A stretch of DNA of 64,000 bases from JBEDUK01 sp963781595 (GCA_963781595.1 CAWAGG010000006.1:930001-994000), one strand, 5' to 3'. Counted from the stretch's first letter, positions 31,985 through 41,511 are shown. The notes: a model not told the origin generated them from the letters alone. A program made the numbers and translations.

Positions 31985-33625
31985 GTGGGCGGCAGCACCG
32001 GGGCATGGCCGCGCGCCGCCCTGGTCGCGCTGGTCGGGCTGGTCGCCGTCATCGCGGGACCGGTCGCGTCCGCAGCGGTGGAGCGTGGCCGCCCGGCCGG
32101 CGTGCACGGCCGCGTCGCGTCCGAACCGGGCGGCCGCTCCCGCGCCGGCTCCAGCCTCGGCTCCGGCCGGATCTCCTCGGTGACCCACGTCTTCGGCGAC
32201 GGGTTCGAGACCGGGGACCTGTCGCAGTGGTCGGGCCGCTTCGGCCTGCGCGTCCAGCGCCGCGACGTCTACACGGGAACCTGGGCCGCCCGAGCCTCGT
32301 CGGCCGGCAGCGCGTCGTACGCGCAGGCAGCGTTGCCGGGTTCGTACCCGCAGCTCGACCTCGCGCTCCGGTTCAAGCTCGTCTCGCACGCAGGCGCCAT
32401 CACGCTGATCGAGCTCCGCTCGGCGTCGGGCGCCGCGATCGTGGCGATCAGCGTGCGCCAGGGGGCCGGCCTCACGTACTTCAACGGCGTCACCAGAACG
32501 CTCCACCGTGGCGCCGCCACGGTCCGCGTCGGCCGGTGGCATCTGCTGGACGTGAACCTCCGCCAGGACGGTGTTCAAGGGCGGATCGTGGTTCGCCTGG
32601 ACGGCCGGAAGGTCGACCTGAGCGGGACCGACGATTTCGGCTCGGCGCCGATCGGGGTCGTCCGGCTCGGCAACAGCGCGCCGGGCCGCACGTACACGGC
32701 AGACTTCGACGAGGTCACCATCGCCGCCGGAGCGCAAGGACAGCAGGCCGGCGCGTTCTTCGGCGCGTGGGTGCAGATGGCCGATCGCTCGTGCACCAGT
32801 TCGTCGAACCAGGACGCCGCGATGGCCGCGCTGGAGGTCTGTGCCGGCCACGCGCTGGGCGCCGACCGCGAGTACCACAAGTGGGACGACGTGTTCCCGA
32901 CGGCCCACGAGCGGAACAGCCGCGACGCCGGCCGGACGATCGTGATGTCGTGGAAGGCCCAGCTGCGCTCGGGCCACGAGGTCCAGTGGGCGGACATCGC
33001 GGCGGGCCGGTACGACGATGTGATCGACGCGCGCGCCGCGGACATCCGGGCGTTCGGAGCGAACGTGTACCTGATCTTCCATCACGAGCCCGAGGACGAG
33101 GTCGACGACGAGAACGGCTCTGCGGCAGACTTCGTCGCCGCGTGGCGGCACATCCACGGCCGGTTCACCAATGACGGCGTGACGAACGTCCGCTGGCTCC
33201 TGGATCTGATGACGTGGACGTTCGACCCGAAGTCCGGCCGAGATCCCGAGGATTACTGGCCGGGTTCGGCCTACGTCGACGCGGTCGGTGCCGACGGGTA
33301 CAACTGGTACGGCTGCCGCGGTTCGAACTGGGTCTCGTTCGGCGACGAGTTCTCGGGGTTCTACGACTGGTCGGTGGAGAAGTCGAAGCCGGCGATCGCG
33401 CCCGAGTGGGGGAGCACGGAGGACCCATCCGACCATGGCCGCAAGGCGCGATGGATCACGGACGCGGCGGCATGGGTGAAAGCGCATCCGAACATAGTGG
33501 GGATGGCGTACTTCGACTCGCCGGCCGACTGCACGTGGTGGGCGGACACGACCCCCCAGTCCTTGGCCGCATTCGCGAAGGTCGCGCAGGATCCGTACTT
33601 CCAGGCGGACGCCTCGACGGAGTAG
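31985..33625 (+). CDS. secreted GH26-like glycoside hydrolase with LamG-like N-terminal domain
   Basis: A 546-residue exported protein. The signal peptide (residues 1-31) ends GPVASAA. A jelly-roll domain covers about residues 60-255 (GDGFETGDLSQWSGRFG and a final TADFDEVTIA). The catalytic barrel follows, with acid/base Glu in YLIFHHEPED (about residue 368) and nucleophile Glu in AIAPEWGSTE (about 473), as in GH26 mannanases. It could trim or release the polymer made by this cluster. GTG 31985 is preferred because GGATGGGGGG precedes it; an in-frame ATG lies 18 bp upstream. Confidence 0.8.
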   Translation: MGGSTGAWPRAALVALVGLVAVIAGPVASAAVERGRPAGVHGRVASEPGGRSRAGSSLGSGRISSVTHVFGDGFETGDLSQWSGRFGLRVQRRDVYTGTWAARASSAGSASYAQAALPGSYPQLDLALRFKLVSHAGAITLIELRSASGAAIVAISVRQGAGLTYFNGVTRTLHRGAATVRVGRWHLLDVNLRQDGVQGRIVVRLDGRKVDLSGTDDFGSAPIGVVRLGNSAPGRTYTADFDEVTIAAGAQGQQAGAFFGAWVQMADRSCTSSSNQDAAMAALEVCAGHALGADREYHKWDDVFPTAHERNSRDAGRTIVMSWKAQLRSGHEVQWADIAAGRYDDVIDARAADIRAFGANVYLIFHHEPEDEVDDENGSAADFVAAWRHIHGRFTNDGVTNVRWLLDLMTWTFDPKSGRDPEDYWPGSAYVDAVGADGYNWYGCRGSNWVSFGDEFSGFYDWSVEKSKPAIAPEWGSTEDPSDHGRKARWITDAAAWVKAHPNIVGMAYFDSPADCTWWADTTPQSLAAFAKVAQDPYFQADASTE

Positions 33626-33629
33626 GCCG

Positions 33630-34069
33630 TCATCCGGGCTCCGGTGGCGGCGGGACCACGCGCAACGTCCCGTCGGGGATGGCGGTGACACCGACCTGAT
33701 AGACGGTTGGCGGGCACCCTTCACCGTTGGCGAAATGGCGGTACGAGCGGGCGCGGGTGGTCGCGTCGAACATCGATCGACCGTTCGCTTCCCATATCCT
33801 CAGCGCCACCGTACGACGCGCTTCTCGTCCAAGGCCGCGTCTCTCACGAACACCGGACCCAGCGAGGGGCTTCGTGCACGGGTCGGGTGCAGACGTCCTC
33901 GACGCACGCGGTGACGCGGGATCGGCCCCGTCATCCGGTCCGTGATCACGTTGGGATCCACGCCGGCGCGCGGATCGGCACCGGCCGTCGAGCATCCGCG
34001 GCACGATCGCACGAGACCGAACGTGAGGGCGACCGCGACCAGTGCGATCACCGTCGAGACGAGGTTCAC
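33630..34069 (-). pseudogene. small membrane-anchored hypothetical protein, probably frameshifted
   Basis: From ATG 34069 the minus strand reads a clear membrane segment, MNLVSTVIALVAVALTFGLV, then a soluble part ending LDEKRVV before a stop at 33800. In a shifted frame the sequence continues sensibly as ALRIWEANGRSMF and IPDGTLRVVPPPPEPG to a stop at 33630. One indel near 33815 would join them into a protein of about 145 residues. The family is unknown. The two pieces may also be unrelated, so confidence is limited. It lies between GH26 and the divergent cyclase gene. Confidence 0.4.
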
Positions 34070-34176
34070 CCTCTTCGGGTCGGCATGTCTGTCTCATCCC
34101 CTGCACGGTGTACGTCGTCCCTCCGCAGCCCGGACGTCTGCAGCCGACTCGAACCGCCTCGACGCAAGGGCGACCG

Positions 34177-34182
34177 TAGACT
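34177..34182 (+). promoter_or_regulatory. -10 box of leaderless cyclase promoter
   Basis: TAGACT lies 6 nt before GTG 34189, with no ribosome-binding site. Confidence 0.5.
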
Positions 34183-34188
34183 CTCCGG

Positions 34189-37100
34189 GTGTCCACGGCA
34201 CGCAAGACGGTGACGATCCTGTTCTGCGACGTGACCGGCTCCACGGCGCTTGGTGAGGAGTTGGACCCCGAGTCCCTCCGCGAGGTGATCCAGCGCTACT
34301 TCGACGAGATGCGGACGGAGATCGAACGGCACGGCGGAACCGTGGAGAAGTTCATCGGCGATGCCGTGATGGCCGTGTTCGGCGTCCCGACGATCCACGA
34401 GGACGATGCGCTGCGGGCGGTCCGTGCCGCGAGCGACATGCAGGCAGCACTGCCGGCGCTGAACGACGAGCTGGAGCGCGGCTGGGGCACCCGGATCCAG
34501 GCCAGGATCGGCGTGAACACCGGCGAGGTCGTCGCGGCCGACCCTACGTCGGGCCAGTCGTTCGTCTCCGGTGACGCGGTGAACGTCGCCGCTCGGCTGG
34601 AGCAAGCGGCCGAACCGGGCGAGATCCTGCTCGGCGAACCGACCTACCGGCTCGTCCGGGCCGCCGTGATCGCCGAACCGCTCGAGCCGCTGTCGGTGAA
34701 GGGGAAGTCCGAACCGCTCGCCGCCTACCGCCTGGTCGTCCTGGAGGCCGGCGCGGAGCTGCTGCCCCGACGGTTCGACGCGCCGCTCGTCGGACGGCAG
34801 GACGAGCTCGCGACGATCCGCGGCATGTTCGAAGAGGCCGTGGAGGGTCCGGCTTGCCGGCTGGTGACGATCGTCGGCCACGCGGGCGTGGGGAAATCCC
34901 GGCTCACCCACGAGGTCATGAGCACGCTTGCCCACGGCGCCCGCGCGCTGGAGGGCCGGTGCCTGCCGTACGGCGAGGGCATCACGTTCTGGCCCGTGGT
35001 CGAGGCGCTCGGCGAGGCTGCCGGCCTGGACGCGGCCATCTCGGCGGAGGATGCCACTGCCCGGATCGCCTCGATCCTGCCCGCCGACGAGGATCGCGCG
35101 GTGACCGAGCGGCTCGCGGCGATCCTCGGCGTCGGCGGAACCGACGGCCCGCTCCAGGAGTCGTTCTGGGCGATCCGCCGGAGCTTCGAGAGCCTGGCGA
35201 CCGAACGGCCGCTCGCGCTCGTCTTCGACGACATCCAGTGGGCCGAACCTACGTTCCTGGACCTCATCCAGTACCTCGCGACGTTCGCCGCCGGTCGTCC
35301 GATCCTGCTGCTGTGCCTGGCCCGCCCGGAGCTGCTGGAGCACCGGCCCGACTGGGGCGAGATCGGCCCGCTCGTCCGCCTGGAGCCGCTCGCCGCGGAG
35401 GAGAGCGCACGGCTCGTCGCCGACCTCCTCGGCCAGGGCTCGGCGTCCGCCGACGTCGCCGGTGAGATCGTCGAGAGCGCCGGCGGGAACCCGCTCTTCA
35501 TCGAAGAGATGCTCCGGATGCTGGTGGAGGGTGGTTCGCTGGAGCAGGAGGGCGGGCGGTGGGTCGCCCGGGCCGACCTGTCGCACGTGGGCGCGCCGGA
35601 GACCGTGCACGCCGTGATCGCGGCCAGGCTCGACCGGCTCGAACCGGCCGACCGGGACCTCCTGCAGCGCGCGTCCGTGGTGGGCGAGGTCTTCTGGTGG
35701 GGAGCCGTCGCCGACCTCAACGCCGAGGCGAACGCCACCGAGCTCGCGCGGAGCCTCCAGGCCCTGGTGCGCAAGGACCTGATCCGGCCCGACCGGACCG
35801 CGTTCGCCGGCGAGGACGCGTTCCGGTTCGGCCATCTGCTCATCAGGGACGTGGCGTACGAGTCCCTGCCGAAGAAGACCCGCGCCGACCTGCACGCGAG
35901 GTTCGCCGCGTGGGTCGAACGCCGCAGCGGCGACCGCGCCGCCGAGTACGAGGAGATCGTCGGGTACCACGCGGAGCGCGCGTACCGGTACCTGGAGGAC
36001 CTCGGGCCGCTCGACGAACGCGCCGGAGCGCTGGCTGCGCTCGCGGGCGACCGCCTGGCGTCGGCGGGACGGCGGAGCTTCGACCGGGGTGACATGCCCT
36101 CGGCGGCGAACCTCCTGTCTCGGGCCGTGGCCCTGTTCTCCGAGCACGATGCACGGGCGCTCGGGCTGTTGCAGTCGCTGGCGGTGGCGCTCGAGACGAT
36201 GGGCCGATTCGAGGAGGCTGACGAGACCCTGCAGCGCGCGATCGAGGGCGGGCGGGCGATCGGCGATCGCCGGATCGAGTTCCGTGCCGCGACGAGGTAC
36301 CGGTTCAGCTGGATGCTCCGGGCCACGGACGCCAACCACGCGGAGGCCATCGCGGAGATCCAGCGGGCGATCGCGATGTTCGAAGAGCTCGACGACGACG
36401 AGGGGCTCGCCGAGGCGCTGCGGTTCATGGGGATCGTGCGCCTCTGGGCCGGCGCGTGCGGTGACGCACTCCGGTTCTGGGAGCGCGCGGTCGACCACGC
36501 CGCGCGTGCCGGCGCCCGCCGGCTCGAGAACGACGTTCGGCGCTGGATGGCCCTGGCGCTGACCGAGGGCCTCACGCCGGTCGAAGAGGCCACCGAACGG
36601 ATCGAAGCGCTCCTGCGCGGGCGAGAGCACGACCAGATCCTCAAGGGCTCGCTCGACCGCCATCGCGCCGAGCTCGAGGCGATGCGCGGCCGCTTCGCGG
36701 AAGCCCGCTCGCTCCTCGACGGAGGGATGGAGGTCGCCCGTCAGCTGGGTCTGGTCATGGAGATGGGCGCGGGGTTCGAACGTTCGTCCGGCGAGGTCGC
36801 ACGGCTCTCGGGCGACCTCCCGGGCGCCGAGGCGGCGCTCCGGCGCGGCTTGGAGACCCTCGAACGGATCGGGGACGTGGGCCATGGCGTGAGCGTCGCG
36901 GCCGATCTCGCCCTCGTGCTCCTCGAGACCGAGGGCAACGAACGTGAGGTCCTCGCGCTCGCGGACCGAAACGCCGGATCGGCGATCGAGGAGGACGTGG
37001 ACGCGCTGGTCCGGTGGGACGCCGCGCGGGCGCGGGCGCTGTCGAGGCTGCGAGAGCCCGAGGAGGCCGAACGCCTCGCCCGGCGGTCGGTCGACCGCGC

Positions 37101-37317
37101 GTGGCAGACCGACTACGAGGACCTCCGGAGCATCTCTCTGGTCGCGCTGGCGGAGGTGCTGGGTCGAACGGACCAGATGAACGCCGCGGGGGACGCGCTG
37201 GAGCGCGCGATCGGCGTCCACGAGGCGAAGGGCAACGTCGTGCTGGCAGCGGCGGTTCGGACGAAGCTCGCGGATCTGTTCGCGGCCTCGCCGGAAGGGA
37301 ACGCGCCCCAGGGGTAG
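34189..37317 (+). CDS. class III nucleotide cyclase-AAA ATPase-TPR regulatory protein
   Basis: A 1042-residue protein in three parts. Residues 1-180 are a class III adenylate/guanylate cyclase domain: first metal Asp in LFCDVTGSTALG, Lys and second metal Asp in VEKFIGDAVMAVFG, and the transition-state Asn/Arg helix in GDAVNVAARLEQA. Residues about 195-560 form an AAA-type ATPase with Walker A VGHAGVGKSRL and Walker B LALVFDDIQWAEP. The rest is a long TPR array. It should make cAMP or cGMP under control of the ATPase/TPR sensor. No membrane segment is seen. GTG 34189 has a leaderless -10 box. It converges with the 1110-residue secreted protein gene, only 10 bp apart. Confidence 0.92.
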   Translation: MSTARKTVTILFCDVTGSTALGEELDPESLREVIQRYFDEMRTEIERHGGTVEKFIGDAVMAVFGVPTIHEDDALRAVRAASDMQAALPALNDELERGWGTRIQARIGVNTGEVVAADPTSGQSFVSGDAVNVAARLEQAAEPGEILLGEPTYRLVRAAVIAEPLEPLSVKGKSEPLAAYRLVVLEAGAELLPRRFDAPLVGRQDELATIRGMFEEAVEGPACRLVTIVGHAGVGKSRLTHEVMSTLAHGARALEGRCLPYGEGITFWPVVEALGEAAGLDAAISAEDATARIASILPADEDRAVTERLAAILGVGGTDGPLQESFWAIRRSFESLATERPLALVFDDIQWAEPTFLDLIQYLATFAAGRPILLLCLARPELLEHRPDWGEIGPLVRLEPLAAEESARLVADLLGQGSASADVAGEIVESAGGNPLFIEEMLRMLVEGGSLEQEGGRWVARADLSHVGAPETVHAVIAARLDRLEPADRDLLQRASVVGEVFWWGAVADLNAEANATELARSLQALVRKDLIRPDRTAFAGEDAFRFGHLLIRDVAYESLPKKTRADLHARFAAWVERRSGDRAAEYEEIVGYHAERAYRYLEDLGPLDERAGALAALAGDRLASAGRRSFDRGDMPSAANLLSRAVALFSEHDARALGLLQSLAVALETMGRFEEADETLQRAIEGGRAIGDRRIEFRAATRYRFSWMLRATDANHAEAIAEIQRAIAMFEELDDDEGLAEALRFMGIVRLWAGACGDALRFWERAVDHAARAGARRLENDVRRWMALALTEGLTPVEEATERIEALLRGREHDQILKGSLDRHRAELEAMRGRFAEARSLLDGGMEVARQLGLVMEMGAGFERSSGEVARLSGDLPGAEAALRRGLETLERIGDVGHGVSVAADLALVLLETEGNEREVLALADRNAGSAIEEDVDALVRWDAARARALSRLREPEEAERLARRSVDRAWQTDYEDLRSISLVALAEVLGRTDQMNAAGDALERAIGVHEAKGNVVLAAAVRTKLADLFAASPEGNAPQG

Positions 37318-37327
37318 CGTCGAGGGT

Positions 37328-40300
37328 TCAGCCGATGTGGTTCGTGTCCACCACCACGTCGTCGTACCCGATCGCCGCTGTGACCGGGGCCGTGTCGCCG
37401 ATCTGCAGCCGCCCGACGTCCGTGCTGCCGTTGTCCGTCGTCCACGACCCGATCTGCGAGCCGTTCAGGTAGACGGACCACGAACCGCTCGCGCCGGTGC
37501 TCAGGCAGACCTCCAGGCGTGTCCAGCCTGACGGGAACGTCACGCCTGTGGCGATCGCCGTTCCCTGCACGTCGGCGCGCAGGTACAGCGCTCGCGCCGA
37601 CGTGAGGTACGCGCGACCGATCGACGCGCCGGCGGCCGTGCGGAACCGCAGCACCGTCACGTTCGGCGAACCCACCGACGACACGTTCAGCGCGACGCGC
37701 GTGCAGACGGACGCCTGCGTCGCCGGAAGGTCGTGGTACGCGTACGACGCCGCCCCGGACACCAACCCCAGCGCGCTCGGCGGCGCGCTCGCTCCCGACG
37801 ACCCGTCCAGCGTCAGGTTCGTGACCTTCGTCCATGCGCCGAACCCGCCGCCGAAGTTCTCCGTGAATAGGTACGCGTGCACCGTCACCGGGTCGGACGG
37901 AGCGCTCTGGGCGCTGACGTTCGTCCCGTCCGTCGCGTCGACCGCGTACGTGTGGACGCTACCCGGCACGAGCCCCGTGTCCGTGAACGCGACCGTCGTG
38001 ACCGACGCGCTGGCGAACGTCGCGATCGGCGTCGGACCACCGTCCCGGTACACGTCGTAGGTCAGCGTCGCGTCGTCGGGATCGGTCGCCGCGGCCCACG
38101 AGAGGTCCACCGCTCCGACCGTCGAGCTCGTCGCCGACGGCGTACCCGGCACCGTCGGCGGGGTCGTGTCCCCTTCCCCCGGGTCCACCAGGAACAGCCC
38201 GTTCGACCGCCAATCGCGGCCGTCGACGCCCGGCCCGCCGATCACTTCGTCGGTCCCCGGTACCGGGACCCCGCCGCCCGTGAACCCTATCCGATGGAGG
38301 TTCCCGTCCGTCGTGGCGAAGAAGATGTGTCCGTCCGCCGCCGTCATCCCGTGCGCGGACGACCAGTCCAAGCCGTCGCTGCCACCGCTGACGGTGTACT
38401 CCATGCTGCCGATCAGCTGGCTCTCCGGGGAGAAGTACCGGTAGTAGAGGTGCGGGTCACCGGCGCGCGCGTAGTACAGCCGCCCGCCCCACCAGAACAT
38501 GCCGGTCGCGTTCGCGAAGCTGATCCAGCGGCCGTTCACGTAGCCGCCCGCCGCGATGATGTCGGAGCCAGCCCCGAGCGTCGAACCGTCGAACGGGAAC
38601 GCGTACACGTTCCCGTCGGCCCACCCCGCGTACACGGTCCCGTTCAGCGCGAACGTCCCGCGAGCCTTCGTCCAATCGACCCCCGGCGTGGTGTCGACCG
38701 CCGGCGACCCCGCGGACGTCCCGTCGAACGGCTGCGCGACCAGCTGCTCCGCCGGCGGCGGCGGCCCCGGCGGGACGTCCAGGTTCACCAGCTCGATCGC
38801 GTCGACCAGTGGATTCTCGACCACGTGCCCGAAGTCGATGTCCACCGAGCCGTCGCTCGTCACGTCGAACGCCTTCATCTCCCCGACCTCGTTGCCGACG
38901 TCGGCGACGATGTCGAAGTTCGGCAGCACCACCGCGCCGTCGAGCGCGACGTTGAACACGCGCTGCCCTGGCTCGCTGGTCCCCGGGTACTGGTTCGCGA
39001 AGTACAGCCGAACCCGAACGTGCGTCCCCGGCGGCACGGGGAAGTGCCACGACATCTCCGGAGGCGAACCCGGGTCGTAGCGCTCGGCACCGAACACGGC
39101 CGCCGGCGTCGTCGGTGGCACGGAGCCGTCGACGGCGCCGACCGGGCCGAAGGACGCGGCGGCGCTCCCCGTGTTCCGGTACTGGCTCGAGCCGGAGACG
39201 TCCGCCTGCCAGTCGGGTCCGCAATCCAGGGAAGCGATCACGGGCCCGCCGGCGTCGATCCGGTAGAGGACCGACGCGTCCGGCTGGGGACAGCCGTCCC
39301 GCGGCGCCAGGTACAGGGTTCCGGGGAGCGACGCCGGCGTCCCGACCGGCGGCGCCTGGCCGCCGGCCGTCGGGAACATCCCGAGGCGCGCGTGGTACTC
39401 GCCACCGAGCGACGTCGTGTCGCTGCCGACCAGGAGGCCAGCGGGCGTCGAGACGAGCGTGAACGTGCCGACCCCACGGGTCTTCGTCGGGTTCCATCGG
39501 TAGGGCATGCCGTTCAGCGGGTCGAGCGCCGCGATGCCCGGGCGGCTGACGGCGCCGCTCGCGGCCCGGTCGGGCACGTTCGCGTTGTTCTCCCATCGCT
39601 GATGCCCGCCGACGTAGACGGCCGCTCCGGTGATCGCGACGCTCCACAGCGTGTCGCCGCCCGTGTAGTCGACCCACGTGGGCTGCAGGTCCGAGCCGGT
39701 CACGTTCGTCTCCCAGCGCGCCGCGGTGTCGCACAGCGTCGTCGGGAAGCGTCCCGCGCCGGTCGTCACGACGACGAAGTACGAACCGTCCGGCGCGAAG
39801 TCGACGTCGTGCATGTAGGTCGGGAACGACGTCGAACACAGCCCCGTGTACGCGTCGGTCTTCCAGTCGGCGACCGTCGCCGGTGCGGTGGTCAGATCGA
39901 CCACGGCGAGCTGGACGCGTGCGGCGCCGCCGGCCGAGGCGAAGTTCCCGATGACGACCATCCGGCTCGCGTCCGCGGTGACGTCCATCGCGGCGACGGT
40001 CGTCGTGCCGTCGCCGTGATGCGTGCCGGCGATCTGGAGGTCGAGGTTCGGGTCGACCGCGCCCGTGTTCACGTCGACGGCCGCCACGTGCGAGCGCGCC
40101 ACGCTCCGGATCGACGTGAACGCGCCCGCGACGAACAGCCGGTTCCCGCGGACCGCGATGGCGCGCACGTTGCTGTTCGTCTTCGCGGAGAACACCGGCA
40201 CCGTCTGGCCGGTCGAGACGTTCAGCTTCGTCAAACCCTTGGTCGCGACGCCGTTCACCTGGCTGAAATAGCCGCCGGCGAACACCGACGCCCCGTCGGG

Positions 40301-40660
40301 CGCCGCCGCCAGCGAGCTGACCTGACCGTTCACGGCAGGGACGAAGTTCGGGTCGATCTTCCCCGTGGTCGCGTCGTAGGCGAAGATGTTGTTCCGGGTG
40401 AGCGTCTTCGAGGTGTTCGCGTTGCGTACCTGCGTGAACGTGCCACCGACGACGATGTCGCGGCCGACGCGGGCGAACGCCTTGACCTGACCGTCCAGGA
40501 CGTTCGGCGTCCAGTCGACCGGGTTCGGGTTGACGACGACGTCCTGCGGGAGGTTGAGGCCGAGGCTCGGGGCCGCCGCCCCCCCGAGCAGCGCGCCGGC
40601 GATCGCGACGATGACCGCGATGCCCCGCGCGCGCCGCGGACGGCGCCCGAGCCTGGCCAT
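37328..40660 (-). CDS. large secreted propeller/malectin/FnIII/LamG-like surface protein
   Basis: An 1110-residue exported protein. The signal peptide ends near residue 35 (IAGALLGGAAAPSLG). Residues about 45-460 form a delta-60-type repeat propeller (VGGTFTQVRNA, AGGYFSQVNGV, VAGAFTSIRSV). Residues about 490-640 look like a malectin carbohydrate-binding domain (YRNTGSAAASFG, VRVRLYFANQYPG, then FDVTSDGSVDIDFGHVVENP). A second propeller-like part, one fibronectin III domain (VDLSWAAATDPDDATLTYDV) and a final LamG-like fold follow. ATG 40660 is favoured, with GGAGGGGG 7 nt upstream. It probably binds glycans at the cell surface, perhaps the polymer made nearby. Confidence 0.85.
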   Translation of the reverse strand: MARLGRRPRRARGIAVIVAIAGALLGGAAAPSLGLNLPQDVVVNPNPVDWTPNVLDGQVKAFARVGRDIVVGGTFTQVRNANTSKTLTRNNIFAYDATTGKIDPNFVPAVNGQVSSLAAAPDGASVFAGGYFSQVNGVATKGLTKLNVSTGQTVPVFSAKTNSNVRAIAVRGNRLFVAGAFTSIRSVARSHVAAVDVNTGAVDPNLDLQIAGTHHGDGTTTVAAMDVTADASRMVVIGNFASAGGAARVQLAVVDLTTAPATVADWKTDAYTGLCSTSFPTYMHDVDFAPDGSYFVVVTTGAGRFPTTLCDTAARWETNVTGSDLQPTWVDYTGGDTLWSVAITGAAVYVGGHQRWENNANVPDRAASGAVSRPGIAALDPLNGMPYRWNPTKTRGVGTFTLVSTPAGLLVGSDTTSLGGEYHARLGMFPTAGGQAPPVGTPASLPGTLYLAPRDGCPQPDASVLYRIDAGGPVIASLDCGPDWQADVSGSSQYRNTGSAAASFGPVGAVDGSVPPTTPAAVFGAERYDPGSPPEMSWHFPVPPGTHVRVRLYFANQYPGTSEPGQRVFNVALDGAVVLPNFDIVADVGNEVGEMKAFDVTSDGSVDIDFGHVVENPLVDAIELVNLDVPPGPPPPAEQLVAQPFDGTSAGSPAVDTTPGVDWTKARGTFALNGTVYAGWADGNVYAFPFDGSTLGAGSDIIAAGGYVNGRWISFANATGMFWWGGRLYYARAGDPHLYYRYFSPESQLIGSMEYTVSGGSDGLDWSSAHGMTAADGHIFFATTDGNLHRIGFTGGGVPVPGTDEVIGGPGVDGRDWRSNGLFLVDPGEGDTTPPTVPGTPSATSSTVGAVDLSWAAATDPDDATLTYDVYRDGGPTPIATFASASVTTVAFTDTGLVPGSVHTYAVDATDGTNVSAQSAPSDPVTVHAYLFTENFGGGFGAWTKVTNLTLDGSSGASAPPSALGLVSGAASYAYHDLPATQASVCTRVALNVSSVGSPNVTVLRFRTAAGASIGRAYLTSARALYLRADVQGTAIATGVTFPSGWTRLEVCLSTGASGSWSVYLNGSQIGSWTTDNGSTDVGRLQIGDTAPVTAAIGYDDVVVDTNHIG

Positions 40661-40767
40661 GCCCATCCCCCTCCGAAGCCTCTCGACCGGCGAACGCCGG
40701 CGATCCCGGTCGGCGTCCGCTCCCCGCGGTCGAGCTTGGGACGCTAGTGGGCGCCAGGGCCCGGAAC

Positions 40768-40785
40768 ATCCCCAATGGAGGGGAT
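40768..40785. repeat. inverted repeat ATCCCC-N6-GGGGAT in divergent promoter region
   Basis: Six-base arms lie around AATGGA, 108 bp upstream of the large secreted-protein start. It could be an operator or hairpin in the 250-bp gap before the PPOX gene. Confidence 0.35.
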
Positions 40786-40803
40786 TCGGGCGTCGGCGGG
40801 TTA

Positions 40804-40815
40804 GGTCGTTCGGCG
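40804..40815. promoter_or_regulatory. palindromic element, site 4 (GGTCG-TT-CGGCG)
   Basis: It keeps the 11-base core of sites 2 and 3. It lies 144 bp before the large secreted protein (minus) and 96 bp before the PPOX gene (plus), so it could serve either. Confidence 0.35.
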
Positions 40816-40910
40816 CAGCGGGCGTCCGTCGTCGGCGTCCCCCGGTTCGTCGCTCGCGCGGCGCCGTGGGAGACTCTGCGAACCGTTCCAACGCTCGGCG
40901 AGGAGGCACG

Positions 40911-41510
40911 GTGACCAGCACCTTCCACGAGGGAAGCAGGGCCCTGCAGGACCGGTTCGACACGCGCCGGATCGCGGACCGGATCGACGAGCGCTTGGTC
41001 ACGGACACGATCGGCGACGGCGACCGCGGGTTCATCGAGAACGCCGACTGCTTCTTCCTGGCGACCGCCGACGCCGAAGGAAAGCCCAACTGCTCCTACA
41101 AGGGCGGCGACCCCGGATTCGTAAAGGTGGTTGACGAACACACGGTCGCGTTCCCCAACTACGACGGCAATGGGATGTACCTGTCGATGGGGAACGTCTC
41201 GGTCAATCCGCACGTCGGGTTGCTGTTCATCGACTTCGAACGTGGCCACCGGATGCGGCTGAACGGCGAGGCGTCGATCGCCCTGGACGATCCGCTCACG
41301 GCCCGGTGGCCCGAGGCGCAGTTCGTCGTCCGCGTCCGCGCGCGTCAGGTCTTCCCGAACTGCCCGCGCTACATCCACCGCAGGACGCTCGTGCAGCGTT
41401 CGGAGTTCGTCCCGCACGAAGCGTGCGAGACGCCGGTGCCCGACTGGAAACGTTCCGAGTGGGCGCGGGGCTACCTTCCGGCGGACGACCCTGCGCGCGA
41501 GGACGTCTGA
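40911..41510 (+). CDS. pyridoxamine 5'-phosphate oxidase-fold flavoprotein
   Basis: A 199-residue split-barrel protein. The N-terminal helix is followed by FIENADCFFLATADAEGKPN, the usual strand pair of FMN-binding PPOX-like proteins, then GGDPGFVKVVDEHTVAFPNY and GNVSVNPHVGLLFID. It is closer to the group of general flavin-binding proteins acting on small molecules than to true PdxH, which has a different active site. The start is GTG 40911 with AGGAGG 4 nt upstream. The nitrilase gene starts one base after its stop, so the two are cotranscribed. Confidence 0.85.
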   Translation: MTSTFHEGSRALQDRFDTRRIADRIDERLVTDTIGDGDRGFIENADCFFLATADAEGKPNCSYKGGDPGFVKVVDEHTVAFPNYDGNGMYLSMGNVSVNPHVGLLFIDFERGHRMRLNGEASIALDDPLTARWPEAQFVVRVRARQVFPNCPRYIHRRTLVQRSEFVPHEACETPVPDWKRSEWARGYLPADDPAREDV

Positions 41511-41511
41511 G

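Noticed and set aside
34066..37221. A 1051-codon open frame on the minus strand opposite the cyclase-ATPase-TPR gene
   Set aside because: It is an antisense shadow from GC-rich third positions. It has no domain, and its composition (Arg, His, Gln, Pro) is that of a mirrored gene.
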